Shown: positions 1 through 8,888, counted from the first letter of the stretch. The stretch: 64,000 nt of DNA from Streptomyces lavendofoliae (GCF_014649735.1 NZ_BMTP01000009.1:62001-126000); one strand, 5' to 3'. Numbers and translations: made by a program. Notes: generated by a model from the letters alone, not told the origin.

Positions 1-1
1 T

Positions 2-1291
2 GCTGGTGCCGGTGACGGTCAGCCGTCGGTGGCCGGCCTCGCCGGCGAGGTGGCGCGGCTGGAGCGCGCGTACGCCGAGGCGCGTGAGGTGGCGGGCGGC
101 GGGCACGCGGCGCGGGAGGAACTCCAGCGGGCCGAGGAGGAGCACCGGCGCAGGCTGGAGGTGCGGCAGCAGGCCGAGCGCCGTGCCGCCGCGCGGACCT
201 CGCGGCGTGAGGCGCTCGACCGGGAACAGGCGGCCGTGGACGCCGAACTCGCCCGCGTCCCGGGTGGGGCCGTCGCCGGGCACGCCGCGTCCCTGGAGCA
301 CCGGATCGCCCGCCTCACGGAGGCCGCCGAGGCCGTCCGTACCGTCGAGGACACGGCCCGCCGGCTCAAGGAGGCCGACGACCGGCTCGCCGACGCCGCG
401 TTCCGGGCCGGCTTCACCACACCGGCCGCCGCGGCGGCCGCACTGCTCGACGACGCGGCGCACCGGGACCTCCAGCGGCGGCTGGACGCCTGGCAGGCCG
501 AGGCGGCGGCCGTCGCCGACCGGCTCGCCGAACCGGAGACGCGGGCCGCCGCCGGGCGCCCACCCGCCGACCCTGAGCGCGCCCGGGCCGCCCACGCCGC
601 CGCCGACCGCGCCGCCCGCGACGCGGACTCCGCGCTGGCCGCCCACCGCGAGCGGTGCGACGAGCTGGCCCGGTTGTCCCGGCAGGCCGCCGTCGAGGTA
701 CGGCGGCTGGGGCCGCTGCGCGAGGAGTACGAGCGGGTGGCACGGCTGGCCGGGCTGACCGCGGGCACGTCCGCGGACAACGAGCGCAAGATGCGGCTGG
801 AGTCCTACGTGCTGGCGGCCCGGCTCGAACAGGTCGCGGCGGCCGCGACGGCGCGCCTGGCCCGGATGTCGGCCGGCCGCTACACGCTCGTCCACTCCGA
901 CGCCCGGGCGGGCGGCAAGCGGGCGGGTCTCGGCCTGCACGTCGTGGACGCCTGGACGGGCAGCGAGCGCGACACGGCGACGCTGTCGGGCGGCGAGACG
1001 TTCTTCGCGTCCCTGGCGCTGGCACTGGGCCTCGCCGACGTCGTGACCGACGAGGCCGGTGGCGTTCGGCTCGACACGCTCTTCATCGACGAGGGGTTCG
1101 GCAGCCTCGACGACCAGACGCTCGACGAGGTGCTGGACGTCCTGGACTCGCTGCGCGAACGGGACCGCAGCGTCGGCATCGTCAGTCACGTCGGCGACCT
1201 GCGCCGCCGCATCCCCACCCAGTTGGAGGTCGTCAAGGGGCGCGGCGGTTCGGCGGTGAGGCTGCGCGGCGGAGGCGCCTTCAGCGGCTGA
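2..1291 (+). CDS. sbcC: Nuclease SbcCD subunit C (SbcC/Rad50-like ATPase), 3' part
   Basis: This gene is cut by the window's left edge; 429 residues of its C-terminal part are present. The first ~250 visible residues are rich in Ala, Arg and Glu with heptad-like spacing, as expected for the returning coiled-coil arm of an SMC/Rad50 protein. The C-terminal ATPase half follows: ABC signature LSGGETFFAS (about residue 328), Walker B and D-loop LDTLFIDEGFGSLDD (about 357), and the SHVGDLRRRI switch region (about 390). In the family, SbcC works with the SbcD nuclease to cleave DNA hairpins and ends during replication and repair. sbcD would be expected just upstream, outside the window. Its last 11 bases overlap the convergent Lrp-type gene. 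Assignment to SbcC rather than another SMC-like ATPase rests on the signature and switch sequences. Confidence 0.9.
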   Translation, partial: AGAGDGQPSVAGLAGEVARLERAYAEAREVAGGGHAAREELQRAEEEHRRRLEVRQQAERRAAARTSRREALDREQAAVDAELARVPGGAVAGHAASLEHRIARLTEAAEAVRTVEDTARRLKEADDRLADAAFRAGFTTPAAAAAALLDDAAHRDLQRRLDAWQAEAAAVADRLAEPETRAAAGRPPADPERARAAHAAADRAARDADSALAAHRERCDELARLSRQAAVEVRRLGPLREEYERVARLAGLTAGTSADNERKMRLESYVLAARLEQVAAAATARLARMSAGRYTLVHSDARAGGKRAGLGLHVVDAWTGSERDTATLSGGETFFASLALALGLADVVTDEAGGVRLDTLFIDEGFGSLDDQTLDEVLDVLDSLRERDRSVGIVSHVGDLRRRIPTQLEVVKGRGGSAVRLRGGGAFSG

Positions 1292-1727
1292 CCGGCCGCC
1301 GGGGGAGCGGCGACGAGTAGACGACGCTCGTGGTCACCGAGCCGAGGACGGCGATCTTCCCGGTGACCTCCTCCAGGTGCCGCATCGACCGGGCCGCGAC
1401 CCGCAGCACGAAGCAGTCGTCGCCGGTCACGTGGTGCGCCTCCAGAACCTCCGGCGTGGTGTCCAGCATGTCGTGGAACGGCTTGTAGTTGCCGAGGGGG
1501 TAGCGCAGCCGTACGAAGGCGAGGATCGGCAGCCCGAGGCGTTCCGGGTCCACCACCGCGCTGTACCCGGTGATCACACCGGCCTCCTCAAGCCTGCGGA
1601 CCCGCTCGGTGACGGCGCTCGCGGACATGGCGACGGTACGGGCCAGCTCGGCGAAACCGGCCCGGCCCCGTTCCTGGAGTGCCGCGAGGATGCGCCAGTC
1701 GGTGGCGTCCGGTGAATATCCCGTCAT
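1281..1727 (-). CDS. Lrp/AsnC family transcriptional regulator
   Basis: A 148-residue protein with an N-terminal winged helix-turn-helix (residues ~8-60, containing LARTVAMSASAVTERVRRLE) followed by an AsnC-type ligand-sensing domain (VVDPERLGLPILAFVRLRYP and the HHVTGDDCFVLRVAARS segment). Length and order match feast/famine regulators, which form octamers and respond to amino acids. I chose ATG 1727, which gives MTGYSPDATDWRIL; an upstream in-frame start (1772) would add 15 residues with no family match. The gene is divergent from the rhodanese gene, and the ~95 bp between them carries direct repeats, so it probably regulates that gene and itself. The effector is not predictable from sequence. 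Confidence 0.92.
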   Translation of the reverse strand: MTGYSPDATDWRILAALQERGRAGFAELARTVAMSASAVTERVRRLEEAGVITGYSAVVDPERLGLPILAFVRLRYPLGNYKPFHDMLDTTPEVLEAHHVTGDDCFVLRVAARSMRHLEEVTGKIAVLGSVTTSVVYSSPLPRRPVSR

Positions 1728-1767
1728 GGACGAGGAATAGCAGGGGATTCCCCGGCGGGACAAGGTA

Positions 1768-1796
1768 TTCACCGGGGATCGTCACTTCACCGGGAT
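1768..1796. promoter_or_regulatory. Direct repeats in the Lrp/rhodanese divergent promoter
   Basis: Two near-identical direct repeats, TTCACCGGGGAT (1768-1779) and TTCACCGGGAT (1786-1796), start 18 bp apart. A short palindrome GGGGATTCCCC lies at 1743-1753. They sit between the divergent Lrp-type regulator and rhodanese gene. They are candidate operators for the adjacent regulator; this is inference from position and repetition. Confidence 0.4.
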
Positions 1797-1822
1797 GACC
1801 GGCCGGCCGTAGATTTCCGGAC

Positions 1823-2320
1823 ATGACGACGACGCCACTCACCACCGCCCCTGCCGCCACCAACCCCGTCCTGCGAGTCCCGCCCGCCTCGCCGGCCTCC
1901 GCCGCCGCGTACTTCGCCGCGAGCCTGGCCTTCCACGCGGACGTCTCCGACGTGGCCGTCGCGCTCGCCGCCGGCGGCGACCCGGGGTTCGTGGTCCTCG
2001 ACTCCCGCTCGGCCGCGTCCTGGGACCAGGGCCACGTCCCCGGCGCGGTCCACCTGCCGACGGCGCTGGTTCCCGAGCAGGCCGAGCAGCTCCTGGACAG
2101 GTCCGTGCCGGTGGTCACCTACTGCTGGGGACCGGGGTGCAACGGCGCCACCCGCGCGGCCCTCGCCCTGGCCGGACTCGGCTACCACGTCAAGGAGATG
2201 CTCGGCGGCTTCGAGTACTGGGTCCGCGAGGGCTTCCCGTACGAGACCCCGGAGGGCCTTCGTACCCGCGACGCCGACCCCCTCACCGCCCCGGTCGACA
2301 CCGCCGACTGCGGCTGCTGA
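1823..2320 (+). CDS. Rhodanese-like domain protein
   Basis: A 165-residue single-domain rhodanese. Visible features are the substrate-entry segment DSRSAASWDQGHVPGAVHLP (about residues 66-85) and the active-site loop YCWGPGCNGATRAA (about 107-120), whose first Cys is the likely persulfide-carrying nucleophile. The end of the protein (TADCGC) carries two further Cys. Rhodaneses move sulfane sulfur between donors and thiophilic acceptors in the cytoplasm. It is transcribed away from an Lrp/AsnC regulator, a common Streptomyces arrangement suggesting amino-acid- or sulfur-responsive control. Only 7 bp separate its stop from the convergent DUF885 gene. The in vivo acceptor is unknown. Confidence 0.88.
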   Translation: MTTTPLTTAPAATNPVLRVPPASPASAAAYFAASLAFHADVSDVAVALAAGGDPGFVVLDSRSAASWDQGHVPGAVHLPTALVPEQAEQLLDRSVPVVTYCWGPGCNGATRAALALAGLGYHVKEMLGGFEYWVREGFPYETPEGLRTRDADPLTAPVDTADCGC

Positions 2321-2327
2321 CGGATCG

Positions 2328-4019
2328 TCACAACCGGGCCAGTTCCTCCACCAGGTCGTCCAGGCCCAGCGGGCCCTGCGACAGCGCGGCCATGTGCCAC
2401 TTCTTCGCGTCGAAGGCGTCACCGTGCCGCCGGCGGGCCCGCTCCCGGCCCAGCAGCCAGGCTCGCTCGCCCAGCTTGTAGCCGATCGCCTGTCCGGGCA
2501 TCGACAGGTAGCGGGTCAGCTCGCTCTCCACGAACGCCGGCGGGCGGCTGGTGTGCCGCCGGAAGAACTCCTGCGCCAGCTCCGGCGTCCAGCGCTCACC
2601 CGGGTGGAACGGCGAGTCCGCCGGGATCTGCAGGCCCAGGTGCATGCCGATGTCCACGATCACCCGGCAGGCGCGCATCATCTGGCAGTCCAGGTACCCC
2701 AGTCGCCGCTCCGGGTCGGGCAGGAACCCCAGCTCGTCCATGAGCCGTTCCGCGTACAGCGCCCAGCCCTCCGCGTTCGCGCTCACCCCGCCGATCGTCG
2801 CCTGGTACCGCGAAAGCCGGTCGGCCACGTGCACCCACTGCGCGATCTGGAGGTGATGGCCGGGCACACCCTCGTGGTACCACGTCGACACCAGGTCGTA
2901 GACCGGGAAGCGGGTCTCCCCGTCGACCGGCAGCCAGGTGCGGCCCGGACGGGAGAAGTCCTCCGACGGGCCGGTGTAGTACGGGGCCGCCGCGCCCCCC
3001 GGCGGGGCGATGCGCGACTCCACCCGCCGCACCCGCTCGGCGAGTTCGAAGTGCGTGCCGTCCAGCGCCTCGATCGCCTCGTCCATCAGCCGCTGGAGCC
3101 AGACCCGCACCTCCTCGACGCCCTCGATGTGGGTGCCGTGCTCGTCGAGGTGGGCGAGCGCCTCCCACGGCCCGGCACCCGGGAGGATCCTGTCCGCCTC
3201 GGCCCGCATCTCGGCGAGGAGCCGGTGGTACTCGCCCCAGCCGTACGCGTACGCCTCGTCCAGGTCGCAGTCGCTGCCGTTGAAGTACCGCGACCAGCGG
3301 GCGTACCGCTCACGGCCCACCGTGTCGGGGGCGCCCTTCACGGCCGGCGCGTACACGTCGCGCATCCAGTCCCGCAGCGACTCCAGCGCCCGGGTGGCGC
3401 CGCGGGCGGCGGCGTCCAGCTCCGGGCGCGGCCCGGCCGGGGCGGCCGACACGAACTCCTCGAACCAGCCGCGTCCCGTGCCGTCACCGCCCGTCCATCC
3501 GGTGAGCTGCCCGATGAAGGTCGCGGTGGCCCGAGGGCCGCCCAGCAGCCCGCGCTCCAGGCCCAGTTCGAGGGACTCGCGGTAACCGGCGATCGCGGCC
3601 GGCACCGCCCGCAGCCGCTCGGCGACCGCGGCCCAGTCACCGGCCGTCCCGGTGGGCATCACGGTGAAGACGATGCGCACGCTGTGCACGGGCGAGCGCA
3701 TGTTGCCGACCGTGCGCAGACCCTCGCCCGCCTCGTGGACCGCCAGTTGGGCGGTGAGGCGCTCCCGCAGGAGCCGCCCGCAGCGCCGCTCGGCGTCGCT
3801 GTCCGCGCCGGGCAGCCGCTCGGCCGCGTCGAGCCGGGCGAGCGTCTCACGGGCCAGCCGGGCGATCTCTTCCTGACCGGCGGGCGAGAAATCCGGAAGG
3901 AGTCCCGCGCTCTTCTCCACACCCAGGTAGGTACCGGTGATCGGGTCGAGTTCGATGAGCGCGTCGACATAGGCGTCGGCGACCATGCGGGGGAGCGCGC
4001 TGCTGGAGGTCTCTGGCAT
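2328..4019 (-). CDS. DUF885 family protein (putative zinc carboxypeptidase/dipeptidase-like)
   Basis: A 563-residue protein of the DUF885 family. Near residue 380 it carries the sequence STWYHEGVPGHHLQIAQ, an HExxxxHH arrangement reminiscent of M3/M32-type metallopeptidases and conserved in this family. There is no signal peptide, so it is probably cytoplasmic. ATG 4019 (MPETSSSALPRMV) is chosen because the open frame upstream to 4580 runs antisense to the Lrp gene and has non-natural composition. Streptomyces genomes carry several paralogues; most have no assigned substrate. It lies between the convergent rhodanese gene and a co-oriented Lrp regulator 38 bp upstream. Peptidase activity is inferred from the motif only. 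Confidence 0.85.
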   Translation of the reverse strand: MPETSSSALPRMVADAYVDALIELDPITGTYLGVEKSAGLLPDFSPAGQEEIARLARETLARLDAAERLPGADSDAERRCGRLLRERLTAQLAVHEAGEGLRTVGNMRSPVHSVRIVFTVMPTGTAGDWAAVAERLRAVPAAIAGYRESLELGLERGLLGGPRATATFIGQLTGWTGGDGTGRGWFEEFVSAAPAGPRPELDAAARGATRALESLRDWMRDVYAPAVKGAPDTVGRERYARWSRYFNGSDCDLDEAYAYGWGEYHRLLAEMRAEADRILPGAGPWEALAHLDEHGTHIEGVEEVRVWLQRLMDEAIEALDGTHFELAERVRRVESRIAPPGGAAAPYYTGPSEDFSRPGRTWLPVDGETRFPVYDLVSTWYHEGVPGHHLQIAQWVHVADRLSRYQATIGGVSANAEGWALYAERLMDELGFLPDPERRLGYLDCQMMRACRVIVDIGMHLGLQIPADSPFHPGERWTPELAQEFFRRHTSRPPAFVESELTRYLSMPGQAIGYKLGERAWLLGRERARRRHGDAFDAKKWHMAALSQGPLGLDDLVEELARL

Positions 4020-4057
4020 GAGGCCATCCTGGTATGCCACGGGCCCGGTCGTCACCC

Positions 4058-4564
4058 TCATCCGTCCCGGTCGGCCGACACATGAGCGGGCGCGCCGGGC
4101 GGCAGCAGGGGCCCGCACTCCCACTGCTGGAAGATCAGCCGGGTCTCCACCCGGGCGACCTCGCGCTGGGAGGTGAACTCGTCCAGGACGAGTCGCTGCA
4201 GGTCGGAGGGGTCCGACACGGCCACGTGCACCAGGTAGTCGTCGGGGCCGGTCAGGTGGAACAGCGCCCGCGACTCCGGCAGGGCGCGGATGCGGTCGAC
4301 GAACGGGCCGATCAGCTCCCGCCGGTGCGGACGCACCTGCACCAGCAGCAGCGCCTCCAGGCCGCGGCCGATTTTGGCCGGATCGAGACGCAGCCGGTTG
4401 CCGAGGACGACGCCCGTGCGCCGCAGCCGTGCCACCCGGTCCAGGCAGGTGGAGGGCGCGACCCCCACCTCGGCGGCCAGGTCGCGGTACGTGGTCCGGG
4501 CGTCGTTCTGCAAAAGGCGAAGTATGTGCAGATCGACCGTGTCCAGGACGACAGAATCGTTCAT
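4058..4564 (-). CDS. Lrp/AsnC family transcriptional regulator
   Basis: A 168-residue Lrp/AsnC protein: helix-turn-helix in residues ~8-60 (LAAEVGVAPSTCLDRVARLR as recognition segment) and an AsnC/RAM ligand domain from ~70 (LEALLLVQVRPHRRELIGPF and the HLTGPDDYLVHVAV segment). ATG 4564 gives the typical MNDSVVLDTVDLHILRLLQ opening. It is divergent from a methionine gamma-lyase-like gene across only 60 bp, an arrangement in which the regulator usually controls the lyase in response to an amino acid. The gene continues into DUF885 downstream with a 38-bp gap, so partial co-transcription is possible. Confidence 0.93.
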   Translation of the reverse strand: MNDSVVLDTVDLHILRLLQNDARTTYRDLAAEVGVAPSTCLDRVARLRRTGVVLGNRLRLDPAKIGRGLEALLLVQVRPHRRELIGPFVDRIRALPESRALFHLTGPDDYLVHVAVSDPSDLQRLVLDEFTSQREVARVETRLIFQQWECGPLLPPGAPAHVSADRDG

Positions 4565-4624
4565 TCGCCGAACGTAACACGGGCCTTTCCCGCTACTCCC
4601 CGGTATCTGTTCACAGTGCCCTCC

Positions 4625-5839
4625 ATGGACACCCTGCCTTACAACGCCTCGCCCGCCCTCCCCACCCCGAGGGCGCTGGCCACCGAAGCCGTGCACGCCG
4701 GACGCGACGACCTCGCCGCCCAGGGCCTGCACGCCGTCCCGCTCGACCTGTCCACCACGTACCCCTCCCACGACGCGAGAGCCGAGGCGGAACGCATCGA
4801 CGCGTTCGCCACCACCGGCGCCCGCCCGGACGGTCCGCCCGTCTACGCCCGGCTCGACAACCCCACCACCGCCCGATTCGAGACCGCGCTCGCCCGGCTG
4901 GAGGGCACCCAGAGCGCCGTCGCGTTCGCCAGCGGCATGGCGGCCCTGACCGCCGTCCTGCTCGTCCGGGCGAGCATGGGGCTGCGGCACGTGGTGGCCG
5001 TCCGGCCGCTGTACGGGTGCAGCGACCACCTGCTGACCGCCGGGCTCCTCGGTACGGAGGTCACCTGGACCGACCCGGCGGGCATCGCCGACGCCATCCG
5101 CCCCGACACCGGGCTGGTGATGGTCGAGACCCCCGCCAACCCCACGCTCGCCGAGGTGGACATCCGCGCCGTCGCCCTCGCCTGCGGTTCGGTGCCGCTC
5201 CTCGTCGACTCGACGTTCGCCACCCCGGTGCTCCAGCGCCCGGTGGAGCACGGGGCGCGGATCGTGCTGCACAGCGCCACCAAGTACCTCGGTGGGCACG
5301 GCGACGTCCTCGCCGGCGTGGTGGCCTGCGACGAGGAGTTCGCCGGCAGGCTGCGCCAGGTGCGGTTCGCCACCGGCGGCGTCCTGCACCCGCTGGCGAG
5401 CTATCTGCTGCTGCGCGGGCTGTCCACGCTGCCGGTCCGGATGCGGGCCGCCGCCACCACCGCCGCCGACCTGGCGCGCAGGCTCTCGGCGGACCCGAGG
5501 ATCGCCCGGGTGTACTACCCGGAGATCGGCGGCGCCATGGTCTCCTTCGAGGTGTACGGCGACCCGCACGACGTGATCGCCGGAGTACGGCTGATCACGC
5601 CGGCGGTCAGCCTCGGCAGCGTCGACACCCTGATCCAGCACCCCGCGTCCATCAGTCACCGCATCGTCGACCAGGACGACCGGCGCTCGGCGGGCGTCAG
5701 CGACCGGCTGCTGCGCATGTCGGTCGGCCTGGAGGACGTCGAGGACCTGTGGCGCGACCTGACGGAGGCGCTCAGCGCTCGGCCCGGCCGGTCTGCCGCT
5801 GAGGACGGCGCGCGGGAACGCCGTTCAGTCGCGCGGTGA
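4625..5839 (+). CDS. PLP-dependent Cys/Met metabolism enzyme (methionine gamma-lyase-like)
   Basis: A 404-residue member of the gamma-family of PLP enzymes (cystathionine gamma-synthase, gamma-lyase, methionine gamma-lyase). Lys220 in SATKYLGGHGDVLAG is the Schiff-base residue. YARLDNPTTARFETALARLE and SGMAALTAV form the PLP phosphate and dimer-interface region. The C-terminal ISHRIVDQDDRRSAGVSDRLLRMSVGLED block is typical of the family. Substrate choice within the family cannot be fixed by eye; the divergent Lrp/AsnC gene and absence of other transsulfuration genes favour a catabolic lyase releasing a thiol, ammonia and a 2-oxo acid. Its last 68 bp overlap the convergent ACT-GNAT gene. Confidence 0.88.
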   Translation: MDTLPYNASPALPTPRALATEAVHAGRDDLAAQGLHAVPLDLSTTYPSHDARAEAERIDAFATTGARPDGPPVYARLDNPTTARFETALARLEGTQSAVAFASGMAALTAVLLVRASMGLRHVVAVRPLYGCSDHLLTAGLLGTEVTWTDPAGIADAIRPDTGLVMVETPANPTLAEVDIRAVALACGSVPLLVDSTFATPVLQRPVEHGARIVLHSATKYLGGHGDVLAGVVACDEEFAGRLRQVRFATGGVLHPLASYLLLRGLSTLPVRMRAAATTAADLARRLSADPRIARVYYPEIGGAMVSFEVYGDPHDVIAGVRLITPAVSLGSVDTLIQHPASISHRIVDQDDRRSAGVSDRLLRMSVGLEDVEDLWRDLTEALSARPGRSAAEDGARERRSVAR

Positions 5840-7175
5840 TCACCAGGGTGCCCTCCTCGATCTGGTAGTCCAGCGGCAGGTTGAGCCCCCGCATCGCGGC
5901 GACCATGCCGGTGTTGGACGACTGCGTCACGGCGTACACGCTCTCGCAGCCCGCCTCCAGCGCCAGCCCCACCAGGCGGTTCAGCAGCTCGGAGCCGATG
6001 CCGCGGCGCTGCCAGTCGTCCTCGACGAGGAGGGCCACCTCGGTCTCGTCGCCGTCCCACAGCAGGTGGCCGAGGGCGACGAGCCGGCCGGACGCCGTCT
6101 CGACGGCGAGCGTGCGGCCGAACCGCGGGCTCAGCAGGTGGTTCAGGTAGCTGTCGGCGTCGCCGACCGGCCCGTGGTACCGCAGGCCCAGGGTGCGGGC
6201 CGAGCAGCGGTCGTGCATGGCCCGGGCGGCGTCCAGGTCGCTCTGGTCGGCGCGGCGGACCGTGATCTCGTTGCCCTCGGGGAGGGTCAGGACGTCCTGG
6301 CTGCGCGGGATGCGCGGTCCGAGGCGGGCGTCCAGCTCCACGAGGGCGCGGGCCCGGGCGAACTCGGTGGGCGTGAACGGCAGGTACGGCCGCTCGATGG
6401 TGATGGCGCCACCGTGGGGGTCGCGCAGCCGCATCACGGTCTCCCCGTCCTCCAGGGCGCCCTCCACCGGGGCCGTCGCCCCGGTCGGGCGGCCGGTCGG
6501 GGAGACGGCCGGCAGCGAGTGGATCGTGCACCGGCCGAGCAACTGCCGCAAGGCCAGCGGCAGTTCGGCCGCGTCCAGCGCGGTACGGGTGGCCAGTCCC
6601 AGGACCCGCGCCGGGGTGTCCACCAGGTCGTGGGCGTCGGCGCGCTCGGTCCAGGTGCCGGTGCCGCCCGCCGCCGCGACCTCCCGTGTCAGCGTCGCCG
6701 CCTGGAGCGAGGCGGGAGCCCGTAGCAGGAACTCGTCGACCGTGCCGTCGGCCAGCGGGTGCGTCTGCAGGGTCAGGATGTCCACGTGCAGGTGGGCCAG
6801 CGCCGTGCACAGCGCGGCCAGGCTGCCGGGCTCGTCCCGGACGGTGGTCCGCATCCGCCACAGCGCCGTACCGGCCGTCGTGTCCCGGCCGGTGGCGGTC
6901 GTCCGGCCGGTGGCGGTCGCCGCCGGGCCGCCGCCGGTATCGGGTTCGGCCGGCGGGGCGTGGCTGTGGCGCCGTGCCCACCAGGTGTGGAACGCCGCCG
7001 TGGCGACCAGGGCGACCGCCGACACGGCGAGGAGGTAGGGGCCGTCGGGGCCGTGCGCGATGGTGTTGGCCACCGCGTCCGCGACGGCCACGGCGGTGAA
7101 CAGGGCGGCCAGCTCGACGAGGTCCCGCCGCCAGTGGTGGCGGCGGCGGTGCTTCACGGGAGTCGCGTCAGTCAT
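5772..7175 (-). CDS. Membrane-anchored ACT domain - GNAT acetyltransferase fusion
   Basis: A 467-residue three-part protein. Residues ~17-70 hold two hydrophobic segments (LVELAALFTAVAVADAVANTI and YLLAVSAVALVATAAFHTWW), then a Pro/Thr/Gly-rich linker. Residues ~95-175 resemble an ACT ligand-binding domain (MRTTVRDEPGSLAALCTALAHLHVDILTLQTHPL, split here: it begins at MRTTVRDEPG). Residues ~300-445 form a GNAT domain with the acetyl-CoA loop DDWQRRGIGSELLNRLV. ACT domains usually bind amino acids, so an amino-acid-regulated acetylation of a small molecule or protein Lys is a reasonable inference, comparable to actinobacterial ACT/cAMP-GNAT Lys acetylases. ATG 7175 is followed by a normal Lys/Arg/His-rich cytoplasmic head. 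A perfect dyad lies ~32 bp upstream. Confidence 0.82.
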   Translation of the reverse strand: MTDATPVKHRRRHHWRRDLVELAALFTAVAVADAVANTIAHGPDGPYLLAVSAVALVATAAFHTWWARRHSHAPPAEPDTGGGPAATATGRTTATGRDTTAGTALWRMRTTVRDEPGSLAALCTALAHLHVDILTLQTHPLADGTVDEFLLRAPASLQAATLTREVAAAGGTGTWTERADAHDLVDTPARVLGLATRTALDAAELPLALRQLLGRCTIHSLPAVSPTGRPTGATAPVEGALEDGETVMRLRDPHGGAITIERPYLPFTPTEFARARALVELDARLGPRIPRSQDVLTLPEGNEITVRRADQSDLDAARAMHDRCSARTLGLRYHGPVGDADSYLNHLLSPRFGRTLAVETASGRLVALGHLLWDGDETEVALLVEDDWQRRGIGSELLNRLVGLALEAGCESVYAVTQSSNTGMVAAMRGLNLPLDYQIEEGTLVITARLNGVPARRPQRQTGRAER

Positions 7176-7206
7176 GGCTTCACTGTGACCCAGTGGTGTT
7201 GCGCGA

Positions 7207-7223
7207 TCACAAACGCTTTGTGA
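7207..7223. promoter_or_regulatory. Perfect inverted repeat upstream of ACT-GNAT gene
   Basis: TCACAAA-CGC-TTTGTGA, 7-bp arms around 3 bp, lies 32 bp before the ACT-GNAT start codon. It is AT-richer than its surroundings, and is a good operator candidate. It is not the Crp arrangement (half-sites are in the opposite order) and I cannot assign a regulator. The rest of the 227-bp gap to the MocR gene shows only a weak dyad, CGGTT-TTC-AACCG, near 7258-7270. Confidence 0.45.
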
Positions 7224-7402
7224 CTGATGGGTTAAGCGTGCGTCTGGTCGCTTACATCCGGTTTTCAACCGAATGGGTCGCGCGGGGACCGCCGAGGTCC
7301 GCCGGGGGACGTCGCCGCGCTCCGGCGCCACCCGGACGTCGCCCCTCTGCGGCCGAACGTACCGTCCGGCGGCGCGTGCCGTGAACCCCCGTGCGGCCGG
7401 CG

Positions 7403-8821
7403 TCAGTTCCGCTGGGCCAGCGCCATCAGCCGTACGCCCCGCGCGATCTCGGCCGGCGAGAGGTGGGCGTACCCGAGGACCAGCCGGACGTCCGCGTCGT
7501 CCGGGCGCGCCGACGCGAACTCGCTCAGCGGCCGCAGCGCAACCCCCGCCGAGACCGCCCGCTCCAGGAACACCGCCTCCGGCGCGCCCGCCGCGTGGCG
7601 CCCCGGCACGCGCGCGATGACGTGCAGACCGGCCGCGATGCCGCTGACCTCCGTACCGGGGAGGTGCTCGGCCAGGGCGGCGATGAGCGCGTCCCGCCGC
7701 TCCCGGTAGGCGCGCCGGCAGCGGCGCAGGTGGCGGTCGTAACCCCCGCTCGTGACGAAGTGGGCGAGCGCGGCCTGGTCGAGCGACGGGTTGCCCAGGT
7801 CCATGGTGCGCTTGCGCTCGACGACCTCGTCGGCGAGGGACTCCGGGACCAGCATCCAGCCCAGGCGCAAGCCGGGCGCCAGGGACTTGCTGACCGAGCC
7901 GGTGTAGACCACGCGTTCGGGGTCGAGGCCCTGGAGCGCGCCCACGGGCGCGCGGTCGTAGCGGAAGTCGCCGTCGTAGTCGTCCTCGATGAGGTGGCCG
8001 TCCACCGTGCGCGCCCAGTCGAGGAGCCCGGCGCGGCGCCGGGCGGAGTAGCCGATCCCGGAGGGGAACTGGTGGGCGGGCGTGGTGAGCACGGCCCGCA
8101 GTCCGGACGCGGCCAGGGGCGCCGGGGCGAGCCCCTCGGCGTCCAGGGGCAGCGGAACCGTCCGCAGGCCCGCCGACGCGAAGAGCGCGGTGGGTTCGGG
8201 ACTGCCCGGATCCTCGGCGCCCAGGGCCCGCAGGCCGCGCGCCCGGAGCACGAATCCCAGCAGCGTCATCGCCTGCGAGACGCCCGAGCACACCACCACC
8301 CGCTCCGGGTCGGCCACCACCCCGCGCCGCCGCGCCAGCAGCGCGGCCAGGGCCGTCCGCAGCTCCGGCAGCCCACGCGGATCGGGGTACCCCAGCGCGC
8401 GGTGCGGCAGCCGGGACAGCGCGGCCTTCTGGGCGGCCCCCCAGGCGGTACGGGGGAACAGCGACAGGTCCGGCGTGCCGGGGCGGAAGTCGACCAGGGC
8501 GCCCGCCGTCCCCGGGGCCAGGTCCCGCGCGGCCGGCGCGGCCCGGCGTGCCGCGTCCCCCACCCAGGTCCCGGCACCCCGGTCGCTGCGCAGGTAGCCC
8601 TCGGCCGTCAACTGCTCGTACGCCTCGGTCACCAGCCCACGGGACACCCCGAGGTCGGCCGCCAGCTCCCGGCTGGACGGCAGCCGTGTCCCGGCCGCGA
8701 GCCGCCCCGACCGGACCGCGTCGCGCAGCGCCGACTGGAGCGCCCGGCCCCGCCGCCTGGGCGGCGCCGCGACCGCCGGCACCAGCAGCTCCCAGGCGCC
8801 CCCGCCCCACTCGTCCGTCAT
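7403..8821 (-). CDS. MocR-type regulator (GntR wHTH fused to class I aminotransferase fold)
   Basis: A 472-residue MocR/PdxR-type regulator. Residues ~20-85 are a GntR winged helix (LPSSRELAADLGVSRGLVTEAYEQL); residues ~110-470 are an aminotransferase-like domain with PLP Lys near 311 in YTGSVSKSLAPGLRLGWM. These proteins generally bind PLP and an amino compound to regulate a divergent target. Start ATG 8821 (MTDEWGGGAWELL) is preferred; extension to 8935 would read through the promoter of the divergent gene. The neighbouring DMT-family exporter starts 137 bp away and the interval carries repeated sites, so this is very likely its regulator. Confidence 0.92.
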   Translation of the reverse strand: MTDEWGGGAWELLVPAVAAPPRRRGRALQSALRDAVRSGRLAAGTRLPSSRELAADLGVSRGLVTEAYEQLTAEGYLRSDRGAGTWVGDAARRAAPAARDLAPGTAGALVDFRPGTPDLSLFPRTAWGAAQKAALSRLPHRALGYPDPRGLPELRTALAALLARRRGVVADPERVVVCSGVSQAMTLLGFVLRARGLRALGAEDPGSPEPTALFASAGLRTVPLPLDAEGLAPAPLAASGLRAVLTTPAHQFPSGIGYSARRRAGLLDWARTVDGHLIEDDYDGDFRYDRAPVGALQGLDPERVVYTGSVSKSLAPGLRLGWMLVPESLADEVVERKRTMDLGNPSLDQAALAHFVTSGGYDRHLRRCRRAYRERRDALIAALAEHLPGTEVSGIAAGLHVIARVPGRHAAGAPEAVFLERAVSAGVALRPLSEFASARPDDADVRLVLGYAHLSPAEIARGVRLMALAQRN

Positions 8822-8888
8822 GACCCCGACCTTAGGGCGCCCGCCGGGCGGTCCGCCCCCGGCCCCCGCGCCAGGGGCCGCGTCCGCG

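Noticed and set aside
2394-4085. A 563-codon open frame opposite DUF885
   Set aside because: Mirror frame of the DUF885 gene with no recognisable domain.
7207-7223. A Crp-type site upstream of the ACT-GNAT gene
   Set aside because: The half-sites TCACAAA and TTTGTGA are in the reverse order of TGTGA-N6-TCACA.
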